A stretch of 64,000 bases of DNA from Aquila chrysaetos chrysaetos (taxonomy: Eukaryota > Chordata > Aves > Accipitriformes > Accipitridae): contig NC_044027.1 in the NCBI RefSeq assembly GCF_900496995.4, positions 13,850,743-13,914,742 of the forward strand, in the 5' to 3' direction. The notes beneath the pieces are model-generated. The model ran no database searches, was not told the origin of the DNA, and was given only the letters and a program-made list of their open reading frames with translations. Position numbers and translations under genes: made by a program. Positions 12,801 through 22,930 of the stretch are shown here, piece after piece. The first letter of the stretch is position 1; each line of letters starts with the position of its first letter.

Positions 12801-15800
12801 TAGTCTCTTTGAATAGCCCTGCAGTAGCTTGGTCTCATAGCAAACATATGTGTGGAGGTTTATCTTGATAAATATTTTCCCAGTAGAGAGCAGTTACCAA
12901 GAAGGAGGTACACGGCTAAGCTACTTCAGGCTTGGAGTGCAAGGGTTGTTTTTAACCCTTGTAATGAAGTGGCCTGCTGACATTAGGTTTTGTGTCTGGC
13001 CCTAACCAGATGCTGTGCAAATCCATCTCTGGTATGTGAATCCTCTGTTTTGCTCCCAAGCTTACTAGAAAAATGTAAGAGCCCAGGAAGGGAATTGGCA
13101 TAGATACAGTAGGCACTAATTTTCTTTTGGTTTCCAGACTGGGCTGAAGGAAGTGTCTTTGGAGGATTACGAAGGAAGCGAGAAGTATTGTCCAGACACA
13201 GCCTATGGTAAGCAAGCAGAGTTAAGCACAAAGGTCCACAGAGCCTTCTCTGGCCACATGCTGTATCTGTAAGAGAGGATGGTCTCTACCTACTGCTGTA
13301 ACGACTTACTGGGCCATGGTGCTCCAGCATCTGCATCAGACTGGTGCAGGTCACTGCTGCCTGGAGAAAGGGCCAAACGTTGCTTTATTACTGTGTGATA
13401 AAACATAAGGATGTGATTGATATTTGTGAGCTGCCTTTTGCTTTCAAGAAGAAAGGATGAGAGCCAGATACCTTACTAAGGTAGGAAGTGAACAAGTAGG
13501 GCAGGAGTACTGAATAAAGTAGGTAGCAAATGAGGGATGCTCTGGAAAGATGGACCCTGAAAGCATATTGATTAGAATGCTTTCCCACGGAAATGCAGCT
13601 TGTATAGAGATACTGAGCAGTACTGACAGTATCGAACTCTCTGTCAGAGCCCAAACTGTGCATGTTTCCTCCACTTCAGAACCCCCACGCTCTACCTAGT
13701 GGTTATTCAGACATGTTGCTGGACTGGTGGGCAGTGTTGCCTCCAGATGGCTGTCTTGGGTCCCCACCCTATAAGCGATTCTGACTTCAAACCTCAAACG
13801 GCCCCTCGTGTTCTGAGGAGGGCAGCTCTGCAGAGGCTGTTTTGTGCCCAAGGAGAGCTCTGTTTACACCAATCTTCCATATCGCTGTAACCTTCCAGTA
13901 TCGTGTGGCAGATGGAATAATGATTCATGCTGTGAATGTTCTCTGCGTGTTCCTCTTGCGCGCCTGCTGTCTTCTGCTTGGTTTGATCCCATTACATTAG
14001 ATCACATGTTCTCTGTAGTTTTCCATTGTATTCTTTTTTCCTTTTTTTCCCCCCTTAATGCTCTGTGTAGTTTCTTTGCTCTGGCAGCCAGATTTCTCTC
14101 TGAATATCAACCACACAGCCATTCCATGGTAAGATGAGATATTCAGCAAGTCATCTTGCAAATCCCTGATTAACAGAGGCAAAGCTTTCCACTTTTCTTT
14201 TTCTCCTTCCCTTCCCCTTCCCTTTTAACATGCTTTCATTATTTGAGTTCCATTCAATGTGATCTGTGATTTCCCTTCCCCTCCCGTTTCGCAGGCCTGG
14301 ATTTTCTGGTCCCCGTCGCAGGTTACCTCTGCAGGCTGTGTCACAAATTCTACCATAGCGACTCTGCTGCCCGGCTCGCACACTGCAAGTCCCTGATGCA
14401 TTTTGAGAACTTTCAGGTTAGACCCTTTGGCGATTGCATGGCCTGGCATTTGTTACCCCCATGCGTGTCTTCAGCAAATCCACCACGTTAGCTGTCTTGT
14501 CTTCAGTTCATTTCCATCATCCTTGGTGTCCACTGTGCCATAGCTTTCTCCTGGTGTGCTTTGTGTTTGTCTCCCATCACCCCTGTAGATCTAAAACCAG
14601 TCCAGTCCTGCTTCCCAGCTACTGCTGCTGTCATCTTGTTGCCCATTTCTGGCTGGAAATCTTCCTCAGAGTGTCTGCTCTGTTTGCTGAACCTGTGGAG
14701 TCTGTTCTTCAGTCTAGGCCTCTTCTCTGTTAGACAGATTACTCATGGGTCAAGATGGGGAAAGAACAAGAGGCAGAAGCTGTTCCTTTTAAAGAAAGCT
14801 GGTACATTTGCATCTTTTCATGCGATACTGCAGGAACAGCTCCTTTAGCCAAAATTGTGGGTGTGATTCATCCATGAAGGGGCCTGGTAAAATCAGATAC
14901 TCATCTTAGAAATCTGGAAATTTAACATTACAGACTCTTTATGTGATGGAAGCTACAAGCTGGTGAGAGTCCGTTTGGTCCCCAGGGTCAGCCTGCAACA
15001 GGAAGTCAGTCTGTCTGTCTGTCTGCTACCCTTTCCTAGAAACTCCTTAGCACAAAGCTCTGCCAACTGATGCTGTTCCTTTGCTTTACTGGCTCCACCT
15101 AAAGAAAGCCGTATTGCCCCTTGCTGCTTTCGTATCTAGAAGCTTTTCCTACTGGGCTGGCCTGGAATCTGCCTCCATTGTTCTGTCCTTGTTGACTTGC
15201 CAGGGGGTGAGGGGCCTGGATTAGTACCTTGTGGTGGGTACGCAGGGCTTGCACTGTCTCTGCCCTCTCCCATGACCACTGCCTGGGCCCTGCCTCTGCA
15301 GGAGAATGGTATTCCCTGACCCTGGCAAGGAGGGAGGCTCCCACACTGACTTTGTCCTCTGCCTGCACCCAAAACTTGCTCCAACAAAAGCCACTGTGCT
15401 TCCCTACCCACTTTCGATAGTGTTTAAAGAAAACCAACCACACACACACCCCCCAAACTCCCCAAACTTCATGTTTTTCTTCTAGTCTTCAGGCAGGTTA
15501 ACTATTCCTAGTCAACTGTCACTGCCTCCAGTAAGGGGTGGGGTGCTGCAGAAGCCAGCACTTAGAGCAGTGGATTTGGAATGGCAAGTAGCAGAAGACC
15601 ACAGCTGTTCCTTCATGGTTGCTCATCCTCTCCCACTCCTGCAGCTAGTCATTTCAGGAATGAAGGAATCGGCCTTGCAGTTTCCCTGGCTTATTTTAGA
15701 TCAGCTTAGAGTGAAACCGCAGCAGCAGTGTGTATGCCTCCCTTTTGGCCTGCTTAGAGCTGAAATCAGATGCTCTTCAAATAGATGCTGGAGCAATCTG

Positions 15801-17745
15801 AGGGGATTATTTATGACAACAGTCCAACCTTAAATATCTGCAGCCAGATGACTATTATTCTTGGCTGCCTAGGTGCATTGGGGTTGTCACAGTCTGAGTT
15901 AAATCATTGCCAGTTTCTGGGGCACTCTCGTCAGAGTAGCTCAGCAGAGGGTTTCAAAGCAGAGAATTGTCTGCTGGTGAGGCAGTTCACAGAATCACTC
16001 TGAAAACAAATTGGCATGCTTGCACCTGGTTTAGTTTGGGTACAACATTATGACTTGACTGATCTAGTTCCAGTGCATTATGATATTGTGCATGTTCCAC
16101 TATTTGAGGACAGAGAAAGAACAAGCCTGCAATGATAAACTGAATTATAATGTAAAGCTGCCCATCTGATGTGCTGTAATTCCATGTTGCAGACTACAGT
16201 AGCACTGCTTAAGGCAGTGGTGAAAGCCAGTGCGCTCGAAATAATTTCCTTAAATTATAAGGTCTAATGCTAGAGCCAGTTCAAGGGACCCTTTAGCAGA
16301 AAGCTGAAAGTGAGTTGATTGTGGAGGGAACTGCTATGGAAAAGAGGGAGCTTTGTTTTACTCCTTTAGCTCATGCTCTGTCCAGGTCTTGAAGACCAGA
16401 TTCCTACTGCATGTTAGATAGCTATACAGAGTTGCTGTTTTTCTGAAATCCAGTCTTGAAAATGGCTAGTAGCCATTTTAATCTCTTTACAGACCTCTAC
16501 TGGTTCATTGTGATAGCAAGTGCAAATGAGTAATTTTATTGATGATATGCTTACCTTTATTCTGTAGAGAACCTCAGCACCTTGTAACAAGTGTTCCTGT
16601 CAACAGTTTCACTGACTGCACAGATTGTATCAACACAGTGAAAAAATCTTAAGCTTTCAACTTAAGTCTTGCTTTGGCTGATAAACATTAAATCACACCT
16701 CTGTAGCTGAGGGCAGTGCATAGCCTCATGTATCCAGGGTACATGTCCAGAGTTATGTCCTGGCAGCAGCTGAAGCAAGAGCTGTCACCTGCACTGTTAC
16801 ATCTACAAAGTCCTGAGTCTGACTGAGATTAACAGTTGCCAAAACATGATTTTTGTCTCAGGAGCCACAGGTCTGCCATGCACTCGCTCAGCATTAAGTA
16901 ATGCGAGAGGGACTTCAGGTTTTAATATCACCACTTTTCCTCACAGGAGCTGACCCTTCTCTGCTTGAGAGCCTCAGCAGCCAGGCCAGGAGAGCTGCTG
17001 AGACAAGTCGTGCCCCTGCAGATTCTAGCTGCCACTCACCACTGTTTTTGTACAGGTTTTCCTGGACCAGCTGCTACTTGCTGCAGTGACAGTAGCTCAG
17101 CTGGGCTTGTCTCTCATGTTGGTTTGTTTGTATTTGCAGAGATACAAGGCAGCAAGGCATCGTGCCACAGCTGCCTACCCCGAGGCTCCTTTGCATTCCC
17201 AGGGCTCCAGCTCCCAATTGCTGGATGATCCGAAACAGCCTCCTGCTACAACAGCAGATACCAGCAAGAAGGTGAATGATGATCATGGGATAGACAAGGA
17301 GGGTACAGAGCTGTCAGCCCTGCAAGAACAAGCTTTGACGCCTCCAGAGGGTAAGGGTGAGCTGGCCACCTCTGTAGCAGAGGGCAAAAGCCTAGCCAGC
17401 GTGACTGATGATGTATGTGGAATCATGGTTGCAGAAGAAGAAAATCTACAGGAAGAGAGCAAGTCTGCTACCACTAGTGCCGATTGCCCACTCCCTGAAG
17501 AGAACCGCACTGTAGGGGAGTTGTTGGGACACATTGTGTGTAAGGAGGAGGAAGCCAATGCAGCCAGGCAAAAGGAAGGCACAAATGACTGCCAGGATCC
17601 AGGGAGCGGAGGGGGTTTAGGACAGAATGAGGCAGCAAAGACAGGCCAGGAGGCAGCAGCAGAGCCTTCCTCCCTAGCCAAAGGTGAGACAGCCGGTCTT
17701 ACCTCTGCTGGGTGCAGACGCTCTACGAGGCGCAAACCCAGATAG
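733..17745 (+). CDS. CIZ1: CIZ1, CDKN1A-interacting zinc finger protein 1 (5' end outside window)
   Basis: CIZ1 is a nuclear-matrix protein that binds p21/CDKN1A and cyclins, promotes initiation of DNA replication, and anchors Xist-type chromatin in mammals. Fourteen coding exons are called: 733-848, 3326-3492, 4534-4669, 5584-5644, 8487-8566, 8936-9015, 10068-10250, 10597-10727, 11145-11229, 11839-11952, 12296-12475, 13138-13207, 14295-14416, 17140-17745. They join in phase to about 709 codons with no internal stop. Recognition comes from LQQFFPQATR and SLLGPPPVGV (exon 2 here), GGSLKVTIQQSS, LITVDAVGCFE, and four C2H2 fingers with H-x5-H spacing typical of matrin/U1-like fingers. Compared with human, the long glutamine/valine-rich centre is missing and the last exon is much longer. 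The two 80-base exons at 8487 and 8936 are the least certain: they rest on phase and splice sites, not homology. Confidence 0.93.
849..3325 (+). other. CIZ1: Long CIZ1 intron
   Basis: About 2.5 kb, AT-leaning, with a poly-T run at 978-992. I see no exon joining in phase and no recognisable repeat family. The small open frames inside it have no splice support and resemble nothing I know. Confidence 0.6.
3326..3492 (+). CDS. CIZ1: CIZ1 exon with the LQQFFPQATR / SLLGPPPVGV motif
   Basis: This encodes GNLRGFNMTAPALQQFFPQA followed by TRHSLLGPPPVGVSLKP. It is one of the most conserved N-terminal CIZ1 segments, close to human LQQFFPQATRQSLLGPPPVG. Splice sites are TTTGTAG at the start and CGCAAG/GTGGGC at the end, phase 1 to phase 0. 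Confidence 0.92.
10068..10727 (+). CDS. CIZ1: CIZ1 two exons carrying zinc finger 1
   Basis: Exons 10068-10250 and 10597-10727 together encode GGSLKVTIQQSSES..., then FYCYICKTNCCSQQ and NFQSHMAGIQHQQRLGEIQH. The finger reads C-x2-C-x12-H-x5-H and the intron splits it between the cysteine and histidine halves. Human CIZ1 has FFCYICKASCSSQQ and EPQHQQRLGEIQHMS at the same place. The H-x5-H spacing marks the matrin/U1-like zinc-finger class found in RNA- and matrix-binding proteins. Confidence 0.93.
11145..11229 (+). CDS. CIZ1: CIZ1 exon, zinc finger 2
   Basis: This encodes RWCNTCQIHFTGDLIKHRRT followed by QEHK, a C-x2-C-x10-H-x5-H finger. It corresponds to human RWCNTCQLYYMGDLIQHRRTQDHK. The exon enters in phase 2 and leaves in phase 0. 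Confidence 0.93.
11839..11952 (+). CDS. CIZ1: CIZ1 exon, zinc finger 3
   Basis: This encodes LAKRSLRPFCTVCSRHFKTP and RKFVEHMKSPEHKQKAKE, a C-x2-C-x12-H-x5-H finger. It is near-identical to human SLRPFCTVCNRYFKTPRKFVEHVKSQGHK. It is a whole-finger exon of 38 codons with phase 0 at both ends. Confidence 0.94.
12296..12475 (+). CDS. CIZ1: CIZ1 exon with acidic run
   Basis: This encodes EELITVDAVGCFE followed by a GAT/GAA/GAG codon run giving DDDDEEEEEE and a second acidic cluster. Human CIZ1 has HFITVDAVGCFEGDEEEEEDD here. The simple codon run makes its length likely to vary between individuals and species. Confidence 0.92.
14295..14416 (+). CDS. CIZ1: CIZ1 exon, C-terminal matrin-type zinc finger
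   Basis: This encodes GLDFLVPVAGYLCRLCHKFY followed by HSDSAARLAHCKSLMHFENFQ, a C-x2-C-x13-H-x5-H matrin-3-like finger. Human CIZ1 has VDFLVPVMGYICRICHKFYHSN and SHCKSLGHFENLQKYK. In mammals this C-terminal part holds CIZ1 on the nuclear matrix. The preceding exon 13138-13207 supplies the conserved GSEKYCPDTAYG. Confidence 0.94.
14417..17139 (+). other. CIZ1: Long CIZ1 intron before the last exon
   Basis: About 2.7 kb. It contains a short GTCT microsatellite at about 15007-15025. An exon-like stretch at 16947-17055 has good splice sites but the wrong phase. Nothing else stands out. Confidence 0.6.
17140..17745 (+). CDS. CIZ1: CIZ1 last coding exon, long low-complexity C-terminal tail
   Basis: The exon starts after TTTGCAG with RYKAARHRATAA, matching human KYKAAKNPSPT, so the frame is secure. 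It runs 201 codons to the stop at 17743-17745. The tail is acidic and rich in E, A, G, S and Q without a recognisable domain. It ends in a basic RRSTRRKPR, close to the human end RRSTRLKT. The human protein has only about 70 residues after the same finger, so this tail is roughly three times longer. Confidence 0.9.
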   Translation, partial: RYKAARHRATAAYPEAPLHSQGSSSQLLDDPKQPPATTADTSKKVNDDHGIDKEGTELSALQEQALTPPEGKGELATSVAEGKSLASVTDDVCGIMVAEEENLQEESKSATTSADCPLPEENRTVGELLGHIVCKEEEANAARQKEGTNDCQDPGSGGGLGQNEAAKTGQEAAAEPSSLAKGETAGLTSAGCRRSTRRKPR

Positions 17746-17856
17746 AGTGGCCTTAAAGGGAGAGTCCTTTACATACGATATTTGCTGGAAATGTTTATTT
17801 TCTGAGTCTTTTAATAGAGCAAAACCCTTCAACTTTACTGCTGTTTTTATTTTAAG

Positions 17857-17862
17857 AATAAA
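17857..17862 (+). terminator. CIZ1: CIZ1 poly(A) signal
   Basis: A canonical AATAAA lies 112 bases after the CIZ1 stop codon and is followed by GT-rich sequence (GGTGTTGGTT near 17894). It would give a very short 3' UTR. Confidence 0.75.
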
Positions 17863-19214
17863 ATAAGCCTGGCTTTAGCGTGTCTAATACAGGATGGTGT
17901 TGGTTATTACTTGCACAGTTGGGATACAGCAATTATGTGGAAAGCCTGAGGCTTGGATTGTTGAACCTGAAAGATGGTAAAGTGATTCCATAGGGGACAA
18001 AGTTCATGAAGTAGATGGATGCAAACTTATGTTTCACTAAGAATTCTTTGTAGTTCCCCTCGTTTCCTTTCCAGGCAGAGGAAAAACCTATCTCTTGGGA
18101 GACTGTGTGCCCAATTCTGTTCCTTAGAACAGTTTCCTTTCAAAGATGCACACTCTTGGACAAGCACTGTGTCCTAAGCTAGGCAAGAATGTGCATCTTG
18201 GTCTTTTGTTAATACTACAAGGCTTAAAACAATCTGTTCCCATAGTGGAGACTCTCAGGAACAAATTTTGTTTCAAACTGATTTTAATAAAACAGATTTC
18301 TTATAAATAACTTCTTTAACTTTCCAAAAAACTCCTTTAACTCTACAGAAGTAGAACAGTAAGACTTGCTTCACAGTGCTGGCCCCAGGCAATCCTGACA
18401 AGATCACAAAGTTTCAGACCAGAATGCTCATGTGTACTGTCAAAATGTACAGGGAGGACTCTGCTCACAGCCCATGGCAGGCAGGCCTGCCTCTTTGCTC
18501 TGTATAGCTAATGCTGTGGTGGGGGCTAACCAGGCTGCTCTGCCTCTCTCTGATGCCTGAGTCCTTAATGGCAGCTTAAGGAGTTAGGCAGCTTCCAATT
18601 ATAACAGTCAAAAACATCACCCTGGTAGCTTGTCTTCTCTGCTTGGAAGGGTATAGAAGTGTCCAGTGATCTGGGACCATCAGCCAATATTTCTTACATC
18701 ACAGTTAACGTGAATAATGGGGAAGCTGTATTTTCAAGGCAGGAGCTGGCCTAGGGCCTCCCTCTCCAAGTCTGTCACCAGAGCTATGCTTAGGGGCAAG
18801 CCTGAAGTCAGGACCGCCACTGCCTAACATGCTTTTTGAGGGAAGAGCCTAGAGCCATAACACTCCTTGCTTGGATTTAACAGTGTAAAAGAGCAGAGAT
18901 AATTTTTACTCTTTGTGAAGAGGGTCTGCTTACAAACAACCTCTGTAGCATCAGGTTTCCTACAACAAGCTTTAACCAAGCGTCAGTGCCAGGCTCATGT
19001 TGAGGAGCAAAAAGAACCAGCTCTCCTACATCCACCTGTGTGCTTCTGCACCTATCACACAGCTAAAGAAAAACAACATGGAGGTGAATGGCAGGACACA
19101 ACCACAGGAACAAGTAACAGGCACGAGGTACCTCTTCTATTCAAGTTTTACGTTAAATCGGTGACCAGTAAATGTCCCCGTAGCAATACCAACTGAGAGT
19201 TTGTGGCCAGCACA
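17863..19214. other. CIZ1-BBLN convergent spacer, mostly the likely BBLN 3' UTR
   Basis: There is no gene in this 1.35 kb. The BBLN stop is at 19215-19217 and no minus-strand AATAAA lies close below it. The nearest good candidate is ATTAAA on the minus strand at 18283-18288, which would give a 3' UTR of roughly 0.95 kb. No LCN2-like exon is seen between the two genes. Confidence 0.5.
18283..18288 (-). terminator. BBLN: Candidate BBLN poly(A) signal
   Basis: ATTAAA on the minus strand (TTTAAT on plus) is the first common hexamer variant in a suitable place downstream of the BBLN stop. It is a guess from position alone. The plus strand carries AATAAA overlapping the same bases (18286-18291). 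Confidence 0.3.
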
Positions 19215-19408
19215 CTAGACAGGAGGCTGTGATCCCTGCACATCAGCTTCCATGTTCTGCTGCTCGCTTTGCTGCTGGTACTCCAGGCGGGTCTGGCGGT
19301 TGGACTCCAGCAGTTCTTTCAAGCAGGCATGTAGATAATCATTTTTCTCCTCCAGGTGATCCAAGCAGGAGTTGATCTGGTCCAGCATGGAGTTTATTGC
19401 TGCATATT
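19215..19408 (-). CDS. BBLN: BBLN coding exon 2
   Basis: The minus-strand acceptor CCTTTTAG precedes AATATGCAGC. It encodes the conserved coiled coil and ends EADVQGSQPPV then TAG. The block from YAAINSML to NRQTRLEYQQQ is nearly invariant against human, whereas the last 20 residues differ. Confidence 0.95.
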
Positions 19409-22400
19409 CTAAAAGGAAGGGAAATGAGAGACTGAACAATGTAAGTATATTGTCACTGCAGCCAGTGAAGGCAGCGAGAGCTCTTGCTAAACATGCCCAC
19501 AGCATTTTGGCTGTGCCTTATTTGCCACTGGGTGCATGAAGTAAAATGCAACTGAATCCTGCATGTGTTGTGTTCCCCAATCAGATGAGACCAATGGGAA
19601 GCTGGAGGACTGGTAACAAGATCTAAGGCAAGTTACCTGGGCAGTCCAAACCCATTCTTGGCGTATCTGACAGCCTTTGATCTCATACATAAATAGCTGA
19701 CCACAGGCTGAGTGCTAGCGCACAGTGATCCGCATTGCAACAGTACCAAATAAATGCCAAGGGCAAGTTAGCTTTTTAGCTTCCTTACGGATCATCTTTC
19801 CTGACGAAGGTGCAGGCATTTTGGCAGCGTGCCAAAGTGTTTACATTCTGTGAATTATTTGTGCAGGGCTCCCAGGCTGGGATGTGCTTCACAAGGGCCT
19901 GGCTGGGGTCAGGCTGCCGAGACAGCACAGCCATGGCTGTAGCAGGAGCAGGGATGAGCCCAAAGGTGCTGGTAGTGGTACCATTATTTCCAAAGGGAGC
20001 TAAGTGTGGGATACCAAGTTCAGCCACAGGATCTTCATGCATCCTTAAGGCTTTGGGTACTTCAGATTAAAACCAAACTCATTCAGGATGATCCTGACAG
20101 TTGGTTCCCTAGGTACAATTTCCTATTCATAGCATTTGTTTCAAGTGCAGAAGTGTTAGCCTCAGTACAATGGCATTTCACAGGGATGTGTATTAGCACT
20201 GTTAATCAGATGAAGATAGCTGTGCTACTGTGATGAAACACTTGCTTTTGGATTGCTCCAAGCGATATTCACACCAACCTAAAGAATAACAAAAAACCAA
20301 ACTGAAAAACCAACAAGATAAACCTCTGCTGACAAGTTACTCAGGAACCCCGGGGGCATTACAGGAGACCCCAGGTGGAACTAGTCCCATGTTCCTTTCT
20401 GAAGCCACATGGGCTGAGCGAGTGCAGGGAGGCTGGCATCGAGCTGTGGCCCGCGAGCTGACATTTGTGAGGATCGTGGGCTGCAGGACAGGGAAAGATG
20501 CCTGCGTGGGTGAGACAATCCCACACCTCAACGGCTGGGGCTGGCTGCTCTCCACCTGGCTCCTCCAAGCAGCTGGGGGAGCGTCAGAGCCAAGTGTGAC
20601 ACACGCAGTGCCTGGCTGTAGCGCTGCTCTGAGCTAACGGAGGTTATAGAGAAAGCGAGGAGGATGAGGCTTGAGCCGTGCTGAAATTCCCCAGCCTCAG
20701 AAGCCCAACTTTGCCCCTCTTGGTCACCCCCTTGACACTTCCGTAGGCAGGGTGCCCTGGTGCCCAGTGCACCAGGCCCAGGCACTGCCATTACCAGCAG
20801 CTTTAAAAGAACTGTGAATATTTAAATATTGCAGTCATTTGCATTACTAATAGTTAAGGAGAAGTTTCATTATAAAAAAAAAAAATTGTCCTCCTTTTCT
20901 TATACTACTTTAGAGCTGTTCACAGCAGTGTTGCAGTCTTTAATTTTTCGGAGAATTGCATACTAGCATTTAAGCTTTTTTATAAAAGTTTGGCCTTGCA
21001 GGTATATGCAGACGTGGCATTATGAGCAAGAGCACTGCTGATGTCCTTGCATTTAAAAACCAATCCCACAAACACATTCTTTCCAAAAAGGTGGCAATTA
21101 TCAGTATTCTTCAAACCTTGTTTCCAAGGTATGTGAGAATGTCCATGAGTTAGAGTTCTTTACTTCAATCTAGTATTTGATGCACCATGTTCCAATGAAA
21201 TGGTGAGCAGATCCCAAGCAGATACAGTAACTGCTTCTGACAAGCGATATTCATCAACTTGGCAAGAAGTCTGTAATGCCAGCAGAAGCCTAACTGTTCT
21301 CAGTGCCTAGAGCTCAAGTGAGGGCTATATAAGTTGTGCAGCTTTAGGAAGAGAAAAAAAATTAACAATTTTAAAATAATCTGTAAAAACATTTTATTTG
21401 ATTGTCTTCTGTTGGTTGCAAGCTTGGTCTATTTTTGTGGAAATGTAACCACATCCCCTAATGAAAATGTTGACCAGGAGTATGGCAATTGCATTGTTTA
21501 CTATTCTGCAGTCTTAAAAGAACGGTTGCCAAAAACAAGGTTTCTGATTTGAGATCAAGGAAGTGATCCACAGCTTCAGCTCCACAAGACCAGGAAATAG
21601 CTACAGACCTTTATGACCAGCTGCTGCACACAAAGCCCCAACTAATGACAGGCGGAATAACTTAATGCAGAGACTCAATATAGAGCAGATTTAGTGACTT
21701 TCTCCGTCACATCCAATGTGTCTCTTAGCTTTTCAAAAAGTTTGAAACACAAATCACTGTGATGACACAAAGCGATGAATGCTCGTGGGGTGTTTCAGGG
21801 CAGAAATGATGCTCCTGTCACTGCAGGTCGATCACGGCCATAGCTACGAGATTGACCTGCACGGATCACATCTGGAAACGGTGTTTTGGGAAACAGCATA
21901 ACCCAAATCTTCACCATTTTCAAGAGAAGAGTAACAAAGTGCTTACCCTTCGAAAGATTTCCAATTTTAAGTGACCTGTACATACATATTACAGTTCTGC
22001 CACTGTGTCACTTCCTCCATTGGCTTTTTCTAACTGGACAGGACAGCATCAGAAATTTCATACCTAGATGCTGTAGAAATGCCCAAAAGTGGAATCTGCC
22101 AAGCTAATTGCATTAAATTCACTTTTTCCACCCATGACTACTTCTCCCAGACCTGCCCACATGATCTGTCCTGCAATTTCAAAATCTGAACATCCTCTTT
22201 CTCCTTGGTCACCCACACCCCGCACACCAGAAAAAGCACAGAATCATCTGTTCACAAGAATTAAAAAAAAAAAAAAAAAAATACCCCCAAGGCAGCATGC
22301 AGGAGCTCCCTGCCCCATCGCTGGGCGGGAATCATCCCAGGCCCGCTTGGTTTCAAAACCCGCTGTCCCCACAGCCCCTCACCCAGTGTCCCAGCGGCGC

Positions 22401-22659
22401 ACCCTGGGCGTCGGGCACCGCTCCCAAGCAGAAGCAGCAAAACATCTGGGCACATCTGGGCCTTGTCACCCGCACCGGCAGGCCCACGGGCCCGGGCCAG
22501 GCCACCCAGCCCCACCGGGGGCCCGGGCCAGGCAGGCGGCACTGCCCCGGGCCGTCCCCACGCACCTTCCTCCCCGAAGCTGTCCCCGTCCTCGTCCTCG
22601 TCCTCGTTGCCGCCGGCGCCGCCCACCGCCACGTGCGGCTCCCCGTTCGGCCCCGACAT
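19215..22659 (-). CDS. BBLN: BBLN (C9orf16), bublin coiled-coil protein
   Basis: Two coding exons on the minus strand, 22659-22566 and 19408-19215, are joined across a 3.16 kb intron in phase 1 to give 95 aa. The start MSGPNGEPHV matches human MSGPNGDLGM. Exon 2 begins EYAAINSMLDQINSCLDHLE and continues EKNDYLHACLKELLESNRQT, near-identical to human. The N-terminal 31 residues are glycine-rich then acidic (NEDEDEDGDSFGEE); residues about 33-80 form a coiled coil. Known for the family: it is a small UPF0184/bublin protein, and the worm homologue bbln-1 organises intermediate filaments at the apical intestinal cortex; the vertebrate role is poorly defined. Human BBLN is 83 aa, so this one has a slightly longer acidic head and tail. 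The ATG has G at -3. Confidence 0.95.
19409..22565 (-). other. BBLN: BBLN intron
   Basis: 3.16 kb without further exons. It holds a moderately GC-rich patch at about 20340-20790, AT-rich sequence at 20800-21560, and a 19-base A run (plus strand) at 22263-22281. I recognise no repeat family or RNA gene in it. Confidence 0.6.
22566..22659 (-). CDS. BBLN: BBLN coding exon 1
   Basis: Thirty-one codons plus one base, ending GAGGAAG before donor GTGCGT on the minus strand. It sits inside a CpG island. Reading through the donor unspliced gives a proline/glycine-rich frame ending in a run of F from the A-tract at 22263-22281, which confirms the donor is needed. Confidence 0.92.
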
Positions 22660-22930
22660 CCCGCCGCCCTGCGCGACGCCGCCGGCCGCCCCTCGGAACC
22701 GCCCGGACGGCGCCTCGGTGCTCCCGTAGGGTCGCTAGCCAATGGGAAAGCTCGGCGTCGCTCGCGTCACGCAGGCCGGCCGACCGGCGCTGGGGTAAAG
22801 TCTGTGGTTAGCGCGCAGGGAGCCGGGCGTGCGTTGCGCGGGCGGGAGCGGGGAGCGGCGCTCGGCAGCGGGGCGGCCACTGAGGGCAGTGCGCAGGGGC
22901 GGGCGGCTCCGAGCTCCCCGTTTCTTGGGT
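22660..22930 (-). promoter_or_regulatory. BBLN: BBLN CpG-island promoter
   Basis: This GC- and CpG-dense stretch lies immediately upstream of the BBLN start and continues over exon 1 down to about 22350. A CCAAT box (GCCAAT on plus, 22738-22743) lies about 80 bases upstream of the ATG, a usual distance, so transcription probably starts within 22660-22735. There is no TATA box. Confidence 0.6.

Noticed and set aside
16947-17055. Exon-like stretch in the last CIZ1 intron with good splice signals
   Set aside because: Its 109-base length would shift the frame between the phase-0 exons at 14416 and 17140, and the encoded sequence resembles nothing in CIZ1.
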